Origin: Mycolicibacterium sp. CH28
GTDB lineage: Bacteria; Actinomycetota; Actinomycetes; Mycobacteriales; Mycobacteriaceae
Direction: 5' to 3'
DNA: 38,569 nucleotides
NCBI RefSeq assembly: GCF_004745805.1
Contig: NZ_SRLQ01000025.1
Coordinates: 1-38,569 of the forward strand
This document shows positions 8,283 through 16,089 of the stretch, one piece after another; the stretch's first letter is position 1; each line of letters begins with the position of its first letter. Made by a program: the position numbers and the translations under genes. The notes under the pieces are model-generated. The model was given only the letters and a program-made list of their open reading frames with translations. It searched no databases and was not told where the DNA came from.

Positions 8283-8782
8283 AGCTCGGTGGGCGAGCCC
8301 GACTCGCCGCAGAGCTGTTGCAAGTAGTCGAGCTGGCCGAGGTCGGCGAGGATACGTCGCGCCACCGCCCCGTCTGCGCGGCTGATCGCCAGCCAGAGAT
8401 GGTCGACGCCGGTCAGCACCGCGCCGGCATTTCGCGCGCAGTCGACCGCGGTGATGAGCACCGCTTTCGCGTGCGGGCTGAAAGCCAGATGGATGTGGCG
8501 CGGCGACTCCGGCCGATGGGTGCCGGTGATCTGCTCGAAGCGGTGCCGGACCGCCGCGAGATCCACTCGGCGCTCGCGCAGGGCAGCGGCAATCGAATGC
8601 GACGGGTCCGCCACCAAGCCCATCAACAGGTGCGCCGATCCGATGATTTCACTGGCGTAGCCGTACGCCTCTGTGTAGGCGCGCGATACCACAGCGCGAG
8701 TACCTGGGCTCAGGTCCGCGAGAGCGCCCGCAAACTGACGCGGATCAAAATCCCCGCCGGGGAACGGTTTGCCGGCAACCAT
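8279..8782 (-). CDS. Stand-alone Clp N-terminal (Clp_N) domain protein
   Basis: A protein of 167 aa containing two Clp_N-type helical repeats: FAGALADLSPGTRAVVSRAY with GSAHLLMGLVADP, then FSPHAKAVLITAVD with GVDHLWLAISRAD. This is the substrate- and adaptor-binding domain of ClpA/ClpC, but there is no AAA+ module here. Proteins of this type (compare ClpC2) are proposed to sequester or modulate ClpC substrates or Clp-targeting compounds. ATG 8782 is chosen because a TACAAT -10 lies 8 nt upstream; the frame is open to 8824. A 13-bp palindrome overlaps that -10, suggesting tight regulation. Confidence 0.82.
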   Translation of the reverse strand: MVAGKPFPGGDFDPRQFAGALADLSPGTRAVVSRAYTEAYGYASEIIGSAHLLMGLVADPSHSIAAALRERRVDLAAVRHRFEQITGTHRPESPRHIHLAFSPHAKAVLITAVDCARNAGAVLTGVDHLWLAISRADGAVARRILADLGQLDYLQQLCGESGSPTEL

Positions 8783-8786
8783 AATT

Positions 8787-8799
8787 CCGTATTGTACGG
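8787..8799 (-). promoter_or_regulatory. -10 region with 13-bp palindrome upstream of the Clp_N gene
   Basis: On the minus strand CCGTA-CAA-TACGG is a perfect inverted repeat and contains the putative -10 TACAAT (8791-8796). The TACAATA motif recurs 18 bp further upstream. A repressor bound here would block the promoter. Candidates are the adjacent TetR protein or the gene product itself. Confidence 0.5.
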
Positions 8800-8870
8800 T
8801 ACTGACATATTGTAGCTGGCACAAACACTTCCCGCGGTTGCCGCCGGCGTGGTCAGCGTGGAGCTCCGAG

Positions 8871-9473
8871 CTAGTTTCTGAACTGACCGTAACGCAGCAG
8901 CGTGTTCACAGACTCCTGCCAGCGCAGCACCTGTGCGGGAGTCGTGAGCGATTCCGGCAGGTGACGGTCGATGTGATGGCGCAAGATGATGCCGCCGAAC
9001 ACCAGGACAGTCGGATTCAGCGCCGCCCAGACCAGATCGAGATCCTCGCGGACAACTCCGCTCTCAGCCATCTGTTTCCAGTGCACACTCACCATAGCTA
9101 TGGTCGCATCGAAAAAAGCTGCACCCGACTCTGTCCGATCTACCAGCAAACGGGCGAGGTAATCGACAACGGTCCGGTGTTCGGCCAGCAGACCGCCGAC
9201 CCGGCGGCCCATCTCCAGCACGGCGTCGGTAGGTGCGTCGGGCAGCGGATGGGCCATCGCGGCGCCGATCAGCGTCATCGCGCGGGCATCCACCGCCGTG
9301 ATCAATCCATCCTTGGAACCGAAGTGGTGCTGGACCAACCCCACCGAGACACTCGCGGCCTCGGCGATCATCTGCAGCGTCGCCTCCGCAGCGCCGCGTT
9401 GGGATAGAACCTCCATCGCGGCGTCGAGGATCCGGTCGTATCTCGACAGGTCCGAAACACTCCTCGACTTCAC
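8871..9473 (-). CDS. TetR-family transcriptional regulator
   Basis: A protein of 200 aa. Its N-terminal HTH region is typical of TetR: YDRILDAAMEVLSQRGAAEATLQMIAEAASVSVGLVQHHFGSKDGL, where the second half is the recognition helix region. The C-terminal all-helical domain, which binds the ligand and forms the dimer, has no recognisable ligand class. GTG 9473 is chosen for an AGGAG site 4-5 nt upstream; the frame is open to 9557. It is divergent from lpqG with about 100 bp between. Likely targets are its own promoter, lpqG or the Clp_N gene downstream. Confidence 0.9.
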   Translation of the reverse strand: MKSRSVSDLSRYDRILDAAMEVLSQRGAAEATLQMIAEAASVSVGLVQHHFGSKDGLITAVDARAMTLIGAAMAHPLPDAPTDAVLEMGRRVGGLLAEHRTVVDYLARLLVDRTESGAAFFDATIAMVSVHWKQMAESGVVREDLDLVWAALNPTVLVFGGIILRHHIDRHLPESLTTPAQVLRWQESVNTLLRYGQFRN

Positions 9474-9561
9474 AGGTCTCCTCTCCGGTGTTGACCGCCG
9501 AGCGTAGCCGCCGCGGACGCTACGTGATGCTCTACGGAGCCGGGGAATGCCGGCCACGCGC

Positions 9562-9567
9562 TACCGT
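9562..9567 (+). promoter_or_regulatory. Candidate -10 element for lpqG
   Basis: TACCGT ends 7 nt before the ATG at 9575, and no Shine-Dalgarno is present. This predicts a leaderless lpqG mRNA. Confidence 0.5.
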
Positions 9568-9574
9568 GGCAGGC

Positions 9575-10300
9575 ATGCCGATCCCGGGACCTCGTCGTCT
9601 TGTTGTTGCGTTGGCCGCGGCGAGCGTAGTCGCCGCGGCGGTGTCCGGTTGCGACGCGACGGCCGGACCGGTGGGCCAGAATCCCCGGCAGGTGACCGTC
9701 GTCGGGGCCGGCGAGGTGCAGGGTGTGCCGGACACGTTGACCGCCGATGTAAGCATCGAGGCCGTCGCGCCGGATGTCACCACGGCGATGAACCAGACCA
9801 ACGACCGGCAGAAGTCGGTCCTCAGCGCGCTCAACACCAGCGGCATCGATTCCAAGGACATCAGCACCACACAGGTCAGCCTGCAGCCGCAGTACACCGA
9901 CAACTCGGTGATCACCGGGTACCGGGCCAGCAACTCCATCCAGATCAAGATTCGCAAGCTCGAGACCGCGTCGCAGGTGCTGGCCGACGTCATCAACGCC
10001 GGGGGCGACGCGACCAGGATCAACTCGGTGAGTTACTCGATCGAAGACGACTCCAAGCTGGTCAGCGATGCCCGGGCGCGAGCCTTCAACGACGCCAAGC
10101 AGCGCGCCCAGCAATATGCCGAACTGTCCGGGCTGTCGCTGGGCAAGGTCATCTCGATCTCGGAGGCGCCCGGTGGCACGACTCCACCGCAGCCGGTTCC
10201 GATGCCATCGCCCCGCGGGGCCATGGCCAGTCAGGTTCCACTGCAGCCCGGTCAGCAGACCGTCAGCTTCTCGGTGACGGCAAGCTGGGAGCTGGGCTAG
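9575..10300 (+). CDS. lpqG: SIMPL-domain (DUF541) lipoprotein LpqG
   Basis: A protein of 241 aa with a signal peptide ending in the lipobox VSGC, so it is lipidated and exported to the cell envelope. The mature part is a SIMPL/DUF541 domain with VQGVPDTLTADVSIEA, TTAMNQTNDRQKSVLSAL and the late ARARAFNDAKQRAQQYAELSGLSLGKVISISE helix. It strongly resembles my recollection of M. tuberculosis LpqG (Rv3623), including the position next to hpt. The function of SIMPL proteins is poorly defined; some are immunogenic or stress-related. ATG 9575 is fixed by the signal peptide and the leaderless -10. Confidence 0.9.
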   Translation: MPIPGPRRLVVALAAASVVAAAVSGCDATAGPVGQNPRQVTVVGAGEVQGVPDTLTADVSIEAVAPDVTTAMNQTNDRQKSVLSALNTSGIDSKDISTTQVSLQPQYTDNSVITGYRASNSIQIKIRKLETASQVLADVINAGGDATRINSVSYSIEDDSKLVSDARARAFNDAKQRAQQYAELSGLSLGKVISISEAPGGTTPPQPVPMPSPRGAMASQVPLQPGQQTVSFSVTASWELG

Positions 10301-10312
10301 CCGCCAGCCGGA

Positions 10313-10687
10313 TCAGTCGTCGTAGTCCTCGTGGCAATCGACGTCGGGCGTCCCGTCGCTATCCGAATCGCGGTCGACGATCTGCCCGTTCACCGTGATC
10401 GCGCACGACACCTCGGTGCCGGTCGATCGGGCCGTCACGGCAACCGGGGGCCGTACCTGCGGGCTGGTGACCGTGATCGACCACGGAGCCGTGACGTTGG
10501 TCAGTACCTGGCGGTTGTTGTTCGCGTCGAGGTAGGAGACGCTCGCCAGCGGCCCGTTGCTGGTCACCGAGTAGACGATGACGGTCCCGTCGGCAACGGC
10601 GTTGGGTGCCAGGACAAGAGCGCAAACCGGAATGAACGCCGCCGACAACGCCGTCCGGTACGACCGACGACCTACAGTGCGATTCAC
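10313..10687 (-). CDS. Secreted MmpS-like protein with acidic D-x-D-x-D-G tail
   Basis: A protein of 124 aa. A twin-positive N-terminus and hydrophobic segment are followed by an APNAVA-DG signal-peptidase-like site near residue 33. The mature part resembles the C-terminal domain of MmpS proteins: VIVYSVTSNGPLASVSYLD, APWSITV and SCAITVNGQIVD. It lacks a retained TM anchor if cleaved, and no mmpL is adjacent. The last 20 residues are highly acidic and contain DRDSDSDGTPDVDC, a spacing reminiscent of thrombospondin-type-3 calcium loops. GTG 10687 has GAGGG 5 nt upstream. It is convergent with lpqG. Confidence 0.78.
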   Translation of the reverse strand: MNRTVGRRSYRTALSAAFIPVCALVLAPNAVADGTVIVYSVTSNGPLASVSYLDANNNRQVLTNVTAPWSITVTSPQVRPPVAVTARSTGTEVSCAITVNGQIVDRDSDSDGTPDVDCHEDYDD

Positions 10688-10803
10688 GAATCCCTCTTCC
10701 CCCGGCCGACCCTGGTCGCGGATGACGCTACACAGCATCGGCCCGGCAGAGTTCCACTTGTAACCAACTGTTCGTCTGCCCGCCGCGACACCGACGAGGT
10801 GGT

Positions 10804-11373
10804 CTAGTGCTGGTACACGCGGGGATCAAGCGTGCCGATGAACGGCAGATCGCGGTAGCGCTCGGCATAGTCCAGGCCGTAGCCGACGACGAACTCGTTG
10901 GGGATGTCGAAACCGACGTAGGCGATGTCCACATCGGCGCGCACCGCGTCAGGCTTACGCAGCAGCGTGCACACACGCAGCGAGCGGGGATGGCGGGTGG
11001 CCAGGTTGCGCAGCAGCCAGGACAGGGTAAGCCCGGAGTCGACGATGTCCTCGACGATCAGCACGTCGCGGTCGTGGATGTCGCGGTCGAGGTCTTTGAG
11101 AATGCGGACCACACCTGAGGACGAGGTCGACGAGCCGTAGGAGCTGACCGCCATGAACTCCAGCTGGGTAGGCACCGGAAGAGCCCGGGCCAGGTCGGTG
11201 ACGAACATCACCGCCCCCTTCAGGACGGTTACCAGGAGCAGGTCCTGGCCGCCTAGCACGTCGCCGTAGTCCCGACCGACCAGCGCCGCCAGTTCAGCGG
11301 TGCGAGCCTGAATCTGCTCTTCGGACAACAAGACCGATTCGATATCCCCTGGGTACAGCTCGTGCGCCGACAC
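10804..11373 (-). CDS. hpt: Hypoxanthine-guanine phosphoribosyltransferase
   Basis: A purine-salvage enzyme of about 189 aa that joins hypoxanthine or guanine to PRPP. It shows LLLVTVLKGAVMFVTDLARAL, the flexible-loop SSYGSSTSSSG, the PRPP-binding signature DVLIVEDIVDSGLTL and the C-terminal VGYGLDYAERYRDLPFIG. The start is uncertain: the frame is open to a TTG at 11409 directly after the tilS stop, and GTG codons lie at 11379 and 11373, none with a good ribosome site. The tilS-hpt pairing is conserved in many bacteria, and hpt probably belongs to that operon. Confidence 0.92.
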   Translation of the reverse strand: MSAHELYPGDIESVLLSEEQIQARTAELAALVGRDYGDVLGGQDLLLVTVLKGAVMFVTDLARALPVPTQLEFMAVSSYGSSTSSSGVVRILKDLDRDIHDRDVLIVEDIVDSGLTLSWLLRNLATRHPRSLRVCTLLRKPDAVRADVDIAYVGFDIPNEFVVGYGLDYAERYRDLPFIGTLDPRVYQH

Positions 11374-11409
11374 GAGCACACTGTGCCACGACCAGGGCCC
11401 AACAACCAA

Positions 11410-12381
11410 TCACACGGGCTGGGAGTACATCACCAGCCTGCCGTCACGGCGGCCGGCGAACAGCCGTTGGCGCCGCAGGTCCGAGCCGATCGCCACCCCA
11501 CCCTGCCCCCGCCAGGCGGTCACCAGGGCGTCGACCGCACGGATCTGTTTGTCGGTCAGGTTCGCCGCCCCGCCCCGCAACAGCCAGCGCCGGATCACCC
11601 GCCTGCGCAGCGCTGCGGGCAGAGTGGTCAGCGCGGCCACCGCCACCGCATCGCCGGCGTCATCAGCAACGGCGTCGTCGAACGCCCGGTCAGCCAGCAG
11701 GTCCAGGGTGTCGGTGTCCTCGCGCAGCGCGATGGCGGTCCGGGCCAGGGCTTCGGCGACACCACCGCCAAGAACCTCCTCGAGCAGCGGCAACACCTCG
11801 GTGCGCAGCCGAACCCGGGTGAACCGCGCGTCACGGTTGTGCGGGTCGTCCCACGGCGCGAGACCGAGCTCGCCACAGGCGCCGTGGGTGACGGCGCGGC
11901 GCACCCCCAGCAGCGGACGGCACCACGGCGGGTCGTAGGCCCGCATACCCGCGATGGATCGCGCGCCCGACCCGCGGCCGAGACCGAGCAGCACGGTCTC
12001 GGCCTGGTCGTCCAGCGTGTGACCGAGCAGCACGGGAGCGCCCGCGCGGGCGGCGTCCAGGGCGGCATAGCGAGCGTTGCGGGCGGCGGCCTCGGGACCG
12101 CCGTCCGTGCCGACCTGCACCCGAAGCACCCGGGCCTCGACGCAGCCGACCTCGCCGGCCTGCCGGCGGGCGGTCTCGGCGACGTCGGCCGAGCCCGGCT
12201 GCAGGCCGTGGTCGACGATCAGGGCGGTGGTCGGCAGCGTGGCGGCGGCCGCGGCCGTCAGCGCCAGCGAATCGGGACCCCCGGACAGCGCCACACACCA
12301 CGACGTGGCAGCGGGCAGCCAGTCGGTCGCGAAGCCGGCCACGGTGGCCCGCAGCGTGGCTACAGCACCCGGTCGATCCAC
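11410..12381 (-). CDS. tilS: tRNA(Ile)-lysidine synthase
   Basis: A protein of 323 aa that attaches lysine to C34 of the tRNA(Ile) CAU anticodon, changing it to read AUA. The PP-loop SGGPDS is at residues 33-38, followed by ALIVDHGLQPGSADVAETARR and GHTLDDQAETVLLGLGRGSG, all typical. GTG 12381 gives an N-terminus (VDRPGAVATLRA) and a length matching the M. tuberculosis protein. It overlaps the upstream metalloprotease end by 22 nt. A GTG at 12342 is an alternative. It lacks a long C-terminal extension, as in other actinobacterial forms. Confidence 0.93.
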   Translation of the reverse strand: MDRPGAVATLRATVAGFATDWLPAATSWCVALSGGPDSLALTAAAAATLPTTALIVDHGLQPGSADVAETARRQAGEVGCVEARVLRVQVGTDGGPEAAARNARYAALDAARAGAPVLLGHTLDDQAETVLLGLGRGSGARSIAGMRAYDPPWCRPLLGVRRAVTHGACGELGLAPWDDPHNRDARFTRVRLRTEVLPLLEEVLGGGVAEALARTAIALREDTDTLDLLADRAFDDAVADDAGDAVAVAALTTLPAALRRRVIRRWLLRGGAANLTDKQIRAVDALVTAWRGQGGVAIGSDLRRQRLFAGRRDGRLVMYSQPV

Positions 12382-13415
12382 CGCTGCGGCTCTTCGACCT
12401 CGTCGGGCAACGGCAGGGTCGCCGGGCTCGTCCACACCGTGTTGAACCGGTCCATCCCGACGCGGTCGACCACGTGGTCGACGAATGCCTTGCCGCGGGT
12501 GTACTGGCTGAGCTTGGCGTCCACACCAAGCAGCGCGCGCACCAGCCGTTGCAGCGGCGGCTGCTTGCGCTGGCGCCGCCGGTCGAAGCGGTGCCGGATG
12601 GTCTGCACCGACGGCACGACGGCGGGGCCGACGGCGTCCATCACGTGATCGGCGTGGCCCTCCAACAGCGTGCCCAAGACCAGCAGCTGGTCCAGCGCGG
12701 CGCGCTGCGGCTCGGACTGCACCGCGCGCATGAGGCCAAGGATGCCCGCCTCGTTGGGGCCCTGATCGCCGCGACGGCGCGCCTTGACGAAGTCGGCCAG
12801 CCGGGACACCACCTGCGTCACATCGTCGCCGGCATCGGCGGTCAGCACGCCCAATGCCCGCGACATATGTTGTGCCAGCCAAGGATTGGCGGTGAACTGG
12901 ACTCGATGGGTGACCTCGTGCAGACACACCCACAGCCGGAAGTCGGTCGGCGCGACCCGCAGCTGGCGTTCCACGGCAATGACGTTCGGGTAGACCAGCA
13001 GCAGATGCCCGCCGTCGGCTACCTCGGCGCCGGCGAACGGGTCGTACTGGCCGAGGATGCCTGAGGAGATGAACGCCAGCACCGCGCCGGTTTGGGCGCC
13101 GGTGACCCGTCCGGTGATCGGGTTGCTCGGGGTGTGCGTGCCCCCGGTCATCACCCGCATGGAGTCCGAAGCAGCGCGGATCCACTCCTGCCGGTCGATG
13201 ATGCGCGCGTCGGGGACCGGGGCGTCGACGGCCATCCGGGTCACCTCTCGCACCGGGCCTTCGGCGGCCCGGGCGGCGGCGGCCAGCTCGTCGATGGCTT
13301 GCCTGCGGGTGTATTCGGTGGCCGGCGGGCCGGACCGGACCAACCACGCGCCGACGTTGCCGGCGAACGCCCAGTCGACGGCTCGACCGACGGTCACCTG
13401 AGCGTCCCCGCTCAC
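12360..13415 (-). CDS. Zinc-dependent metalloprotease (DUF2342 family)
   Basis: A protein of 351 aa with a zinc-site HEVTH at residues 166-170 inside LWVCLHEVTHRVQF. Other family features are DWAFAGNVGAWL near the N-terminus, YDPFAGAEVADGGHLLLVYPN and the late LLGVDAKLSQYTRGKAFVD. It corresponds to Rv3626c. The family has sometimes been annotated as F420-biosynthesis-associated by phylogenetic profile, with no demonstrated role. The GTG start overlaps the dacB stop by 4 nt (GTGA), so the two are translationally coupled. It has no signal peptide and is probably cytosolic. Confidence 0.9.
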   Translation of the reverse strand: MSGDAQVTVGRAVDWAFAGNVGAWLVRSGPPATEYTRRQAIDELAAAARAAEGPVREVTRMAVDAPVPDARIIDRQEWIRAASDSMRVMTGGTHTPSNPITGRVTGAQTGAVLAFISSGILGQYDPFAGAEVADGGHLLLVYPNVIAVERQLRVAPTDFRLWVCLHEVTHRVQFTANPWLAQHMSRALGVLTADAGDDVTQVVSRLADFVKARRRGDQGPNEAGILGLMRAVQSEPQRAALDQLLVLGTLLEGHADHVMDAVGPAVVPSVQTIRHRFDRRRQRKQPPLQRLVRALLGVDAKLSQYTRGKAFVDHVVDRVGMDRFNTVWTSPATLPLPDEVEEPQRWIDRVL

Positions 13416-14797
13416 GCGCCACAACCACAGGTGCGCAGTGTGCCGGCCAGGGTGTCGAGGGCGACGCGGCCCATCGGACCGGCGTCGTTGGAGATGAACG
13501 CGAAGGTCAACACCCGGCCACTGTCGTCGGTGACGATCCCGGCCAGCGAGTTGATGGCGGTCAGCGACCCGGTCTTGGCGCGCAACCAGCCCGCCGACGA
13601 GGTCTGCGGGTCGCCGCCGAGGAACCGGTCCGACAGGGTGCCGCTGCCACCGGCAATGGGAAGCAGGTCCAGCAGTGGGCGCATCGCGGGCTGGTTGGGC
13701 CCTGCCGCCGCGCCGATGACCTCGTCGAGGGTCGTCGCGGTCAACCGGTCCAGGACCGACAGCCCGCTGGAGTCCACCAGCGTTGCGCCGGTCATGTCGA
13801 CACCGGCACCGGACAGTTTGGTGGTCACCGCGTCGACGGCCCCGGCGAAGCTCAACGGACGACCGGTCGCCTTGGCCACTTCCCTGGCGATCGATTCGGC
13901 CATCACGTTGTCGGAGGCGTTCATCATCTGCCGCAGCCGTTCGATCAGCGGCGCGGACTGCACCGAGGCCAACTGCCGTCCGGACGGCGGCCCGGGGGCG
14001 AACACCACCCGCGCCGGGTCGACGCCCAGCGCCACCGCAAGGGCACGGCCGGCGTCGAGCGCGGGCGTGGTGGAGCGCGCCGAGTCAGCGGTGGTCGGCT
14101 GGATGCGGCCGGCGTCGAGCATCACCGACTGCAGCGGCGCGATGTCCCCGCCATCGATATCGGCCGGATCCCAGCCCGGCGCGAAATCGGGCCCGCTGAA
14201 CAGGGAGTCGTCCACCTGGACGGCGGTCACCGTGATCCCGCTCTGGCGCACCTGGTCGGCGAGATCGCTGATGCGGGCCGCGCCGCGATACCAGGTGTCC
14301 TGGCCGGCCGGGGCGGCCGACAGGATGGGGTCGCCGCCGCCGACGAGGACCACGACACCGGGCTGGCGGGTCTGATCCGCGGCGACGACGGTGGTGGTGA
14401 CCCGCTCGTCACGGTCCAGGGTCAGCAGCGCGGCGCCGGTGGTGAGCACCTTGTTGGTCGATGCCGGCAGCAGCGGCACGTCGGCGCGGTGCTCCCAGAG
14501 CTGTTCCCCGGTCGCGGCGTCGGTGACCCGGCCGGTGATGTTGCCGAGGTTGGGGTCGGCGACGGGCGCGGCCAGGGCCGCAGCCAGACCCGCCGCGGTT
14601 GGCACCTTGGCGGAGTCCGAGACGGGCACCACTGCCGGGTTGGCGGTCGCCGGCGGCTGGGCCGCGGGCAACTGCGCATTGCTGGTGTCACCGCCCCTCG
14701 CCAGGACGGCAGCCGCCGCCACGATGGCAGCAACCAGCGCGATCACCGCCACGGCGAGCACCACATGGGTGGAGCGCCGCCACCGTGTGGGCCGCAT
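13412..14797 (-). CDS. dacB: D-alanyl-D-alanine carboxypeptidase/endopeptidase (PBP4 type)
   Basis: A protein of 461 aa that trims or cleaves peptidoglycan peptides outside the membrane. An N-terminal signal anchor spans about residues 10-32. All three penicillin-binding motifs of the S13 class are present: STNK with Ser at 113, SDN at 295-297 and KTG at 408-410. The large insert between the first two motifs is characteristic of PBP4/DacB. ATG 14797 is chosen because AGGAG lies 4 nt upstream; an ATG at 14821 lacks this. The length equals that recalled for Rv3627c. It is divergent from ppa. Confidence 0.95.
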   Translation of the reverse strand: MRPTRWRRSTHVVLAVAVIALVAAIVAAAAVLARGGDTSNAQLPAAQPPATANPAVVPVSDSAKVPTAAGLAAALAAPVADPNLGNITGRVTDAATGEQLWEHRADVPLLPASTNKVLTTGAALLTLDRDERVTTTVVAADQTRQPGVVVLVGGGDPILSAAPAGQDTWYRGAARISDLADQVRQSGITVTAVQVDDSLFSGPDFAPGWDPADIDGGDIAPLQSVMLDAGRIQPTTADSARSTTPALDAGRALAVALGVDPARVVFAPGPPSGRQLASVQSAPLIERLRQMMNASDNVMAESIAREVAKATGRPLSFAGAVDAVTTKLSGAGVDMTGATLVDSSGLSVLDRLTATTLDEVIGAAAGPNQPAMRPLLDLLPIAGGSGTLSDRFLGGDPQTSSAGWLRAKTGSLTAINSLAGIVTDDSGRVLTFAFISNDAGPMGRVALDTLAGTLRTCGCGA

Positions 14798-14916
14798 GAA
14801 TCTCCTGACGTCTTTCCCCATTGTGCCGAACCACCCTCAACCGCAGGCTATCGCTGCCATTAGTGTTAGGCCCCGTCGCCGCCGGGCGACCGAGATCAGC
14901 GGGAAGGAGTCGCGCG

Positions 14917-15405
14917 GTGCAGTTCGACGTCACCATCGAAATCCCGAAGGGCCAGCGCAACAAGTACGAGGTCGACCACGAGACCGGCCGGGTCCGGCTG
15001 GACCGCTACCTGTACACCCCGATGGCCTACCCCGCCGACTACGGATTCATCGAGGACACCCTGGGCGAGGACGGCGATCCGCTGGATGCGCTGGTGCTGC
15101 TGCCGCAGTCGGTGTTCCCCGGAGTGATCGTGGAGGCCCGGCCGGTCGGCATGTTCAAGATGGTCGATGAGGCCGGCGGCGACGACAAGGTGTTGTGCGT
15201 GCCGGCGGGCGATCCGCGATGGGACCACATCACCGACATCGGCGACGTGTCCAGCTTCGAGCTCGAGTCGATCAAGCACTTCTTCGTGCACTACAAGGAC
15301 CTCGAGCCGGGCAAGTACGTGAAGGCCGCCGACTTCGTCGGCCGCGCCGAAGCCGAGGCCGAGGTGGAGCGCTCGCGGGAGCGGTTCGCTACTGGTGAGC
15401 ACTGA
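14917..15405 (+). CDS. ppa: Inorganic pyrophosphatase (family I)
   Basis: A cytosolic enzyme of 162 aa that hydrolyses pyrophosphate and drives biosynthetic reactions forward. It carries the signature DGDPLDALVLL with metal-binding aspartates at 52, 54 and 57, plus YPADYGFIEDTL and VDEAGGDDKVL. GTG 14917 is preceded by AAGGAG at 7 nt, and the product begins with the family-typical VQFDVTIEIPKG. The length is identical to what I recall for M. tuberculosis Ppa. A strong hairpin overlaps its stop codon. Confidence 0.97.
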   Translation: MQFDVTIEIPKGQRNKYEVDHETGRVRLDRYLYTPMAYPADYGFIEDTLGEDGDPLDALVLLPQSVFPGVIVEARPVGMFKMVDEAGGDDKVLCVPAGDPRWDHITDIGDVSSFELESIKHFFVHYKDLEPGKYVKAADFVGRAEAEAEVERSRERFATGEH

Positions 15406-15423
15406 GGGCTTGCCCTTCCAGTG
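15400..15423 (+). terminator. Hairpin at the ppa stop codon
   Basis: CACTG-A-GGGC-TT-GCCC-TTC-CAGTG forms a stem with two paired blocks across the ppa stop. No U-run follows, so it may be a U-less terminator or an RNA-stabilising hairpin. Confidence 0.5.
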
Positions 15424-15444
15424 ACGCGGCTCACCCCGGGTAGA

Positions 15445-15459
15445 GCAGGATTTTCCTGC
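15445..15459 (+). repeat. Small inverted repeat between ppa and uraD
   Basis: GCAGGA-TTT-TCCTGC is a perfect 6-bp-arm hairpin, followed by two GTAAC copies. It could be a second termination element for ppa or an operator for uraD. Confidence 0.35.
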
Positions 15460-15509
15460 CCGTAACAATCAGTAACGCGGTTGTGGTCTGGCTTTCCGAT
15501 GATGGCGGT

Positions 15510-16046
15510 GTGTTGTTGCACCAAGGCATCGGTCTCGAGGCCTTCAACGAACTGCCGGACCGCAAGGCCGTGCACGCGCTCTACGAGTGCTGCAACAGTG
15601 TCACGCTGGCCCGCGACCTGGCCCGCGGTCGCCCCTACGCCGACCACAGCGGGCTGTTCCGCCGGGCCGATGCGCTGCTGTTCTCACTGTCGGAAACCTC
15701 GATCGACGACATTCTGCAGGCCTACCCGCATGTCGGGCGCCGGCCGCGCAGCACCAAATCCCAGGCCGAGCAGTGCTCGGTGTGGGACGAGTCGCCCGAG
15801 GTGATGGCCGAACTCAACGCGGTGGTCACCGAGTACACCGAGCTGTTCGGCTTCGACTTCGTCATGCATGTCGGAAGCCTGGCCCCCGACACCTGCGCCA
15901 AGACGGTGATCGCGGCGGTGCGCGACCGGATGCATCACGACCCGGAGACCGAACGCAAGGTCGTTCGCAACGAACTGGCCCGGATCAACCGCAGCCGCCT
16001 CGAACGCATGCTCGGGCCAGAGGGCGGCTACGACAACTGGGGCTGA
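15510..16046 (+). CDS. uraD: OHCU decarboxylase
   Basis: About 178 aa. This enzyme converts 2-oxo-4-hydroxy-4-carboxy-5-ureidoimidazoline to (S)-allantoin in urate catabolism. It shows GLEAFNELPDRKAVHALYECC, the catalytic PHVGRRP motif, the SQAEQCSVWD segment, EYTELFGFDFVMHVGS and the C-terminal ERKVVRNELARINRSRLERML. The start is uncertain: GTG 15510 gives the N-terminus I recall for related mycobacterial proteins, while GTG 15483 adds nine residues; neither has a strong ribosome site. It is the first gene of a ureide block with allantoicase following 43 bp later. Confidence 0.9.
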   Translation: MLLHQGIGLEAFNELPDRKAVHALYECCNSVTLARDLARGRPYADHSGLFRRADALLFSLSETSIDDILQAYPHVGRRPRSTKSQAEQCSVWDESPEVMAELNAVVTEYTELFGFDFVMHVGSLAPDTCAKTVIAAVRDRMHHDPETERKVVRNELARINRSRLERMLGPEGGYDNWG

Positions 16047-16077
16047 GCCAGGCCCAGCCGAAACGCGCGCGGCCACT

Positions 16078-16083
16078 TAGGCT
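16078..16083 (+). promoter_or_regulatory. Candidate -10 element for allantoicase
   Basis: TAGGCT ends 6 nt before the GTG at 16090, and no Shine-Dalgarno is visible. This predicts a leaderless mRNA and an independent promoter inside the ureide block. Confidence 0.5.
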
Positions 16084-16089
16084 CGTGAT

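Noticed and set aside
12382..13428. Upstream extension of tilS by about 350 codons
   Set aside because: That stretch encodes the zinc metalloprotease with HEVTH in another frame. The tilS family N-terminus begins at 12381.
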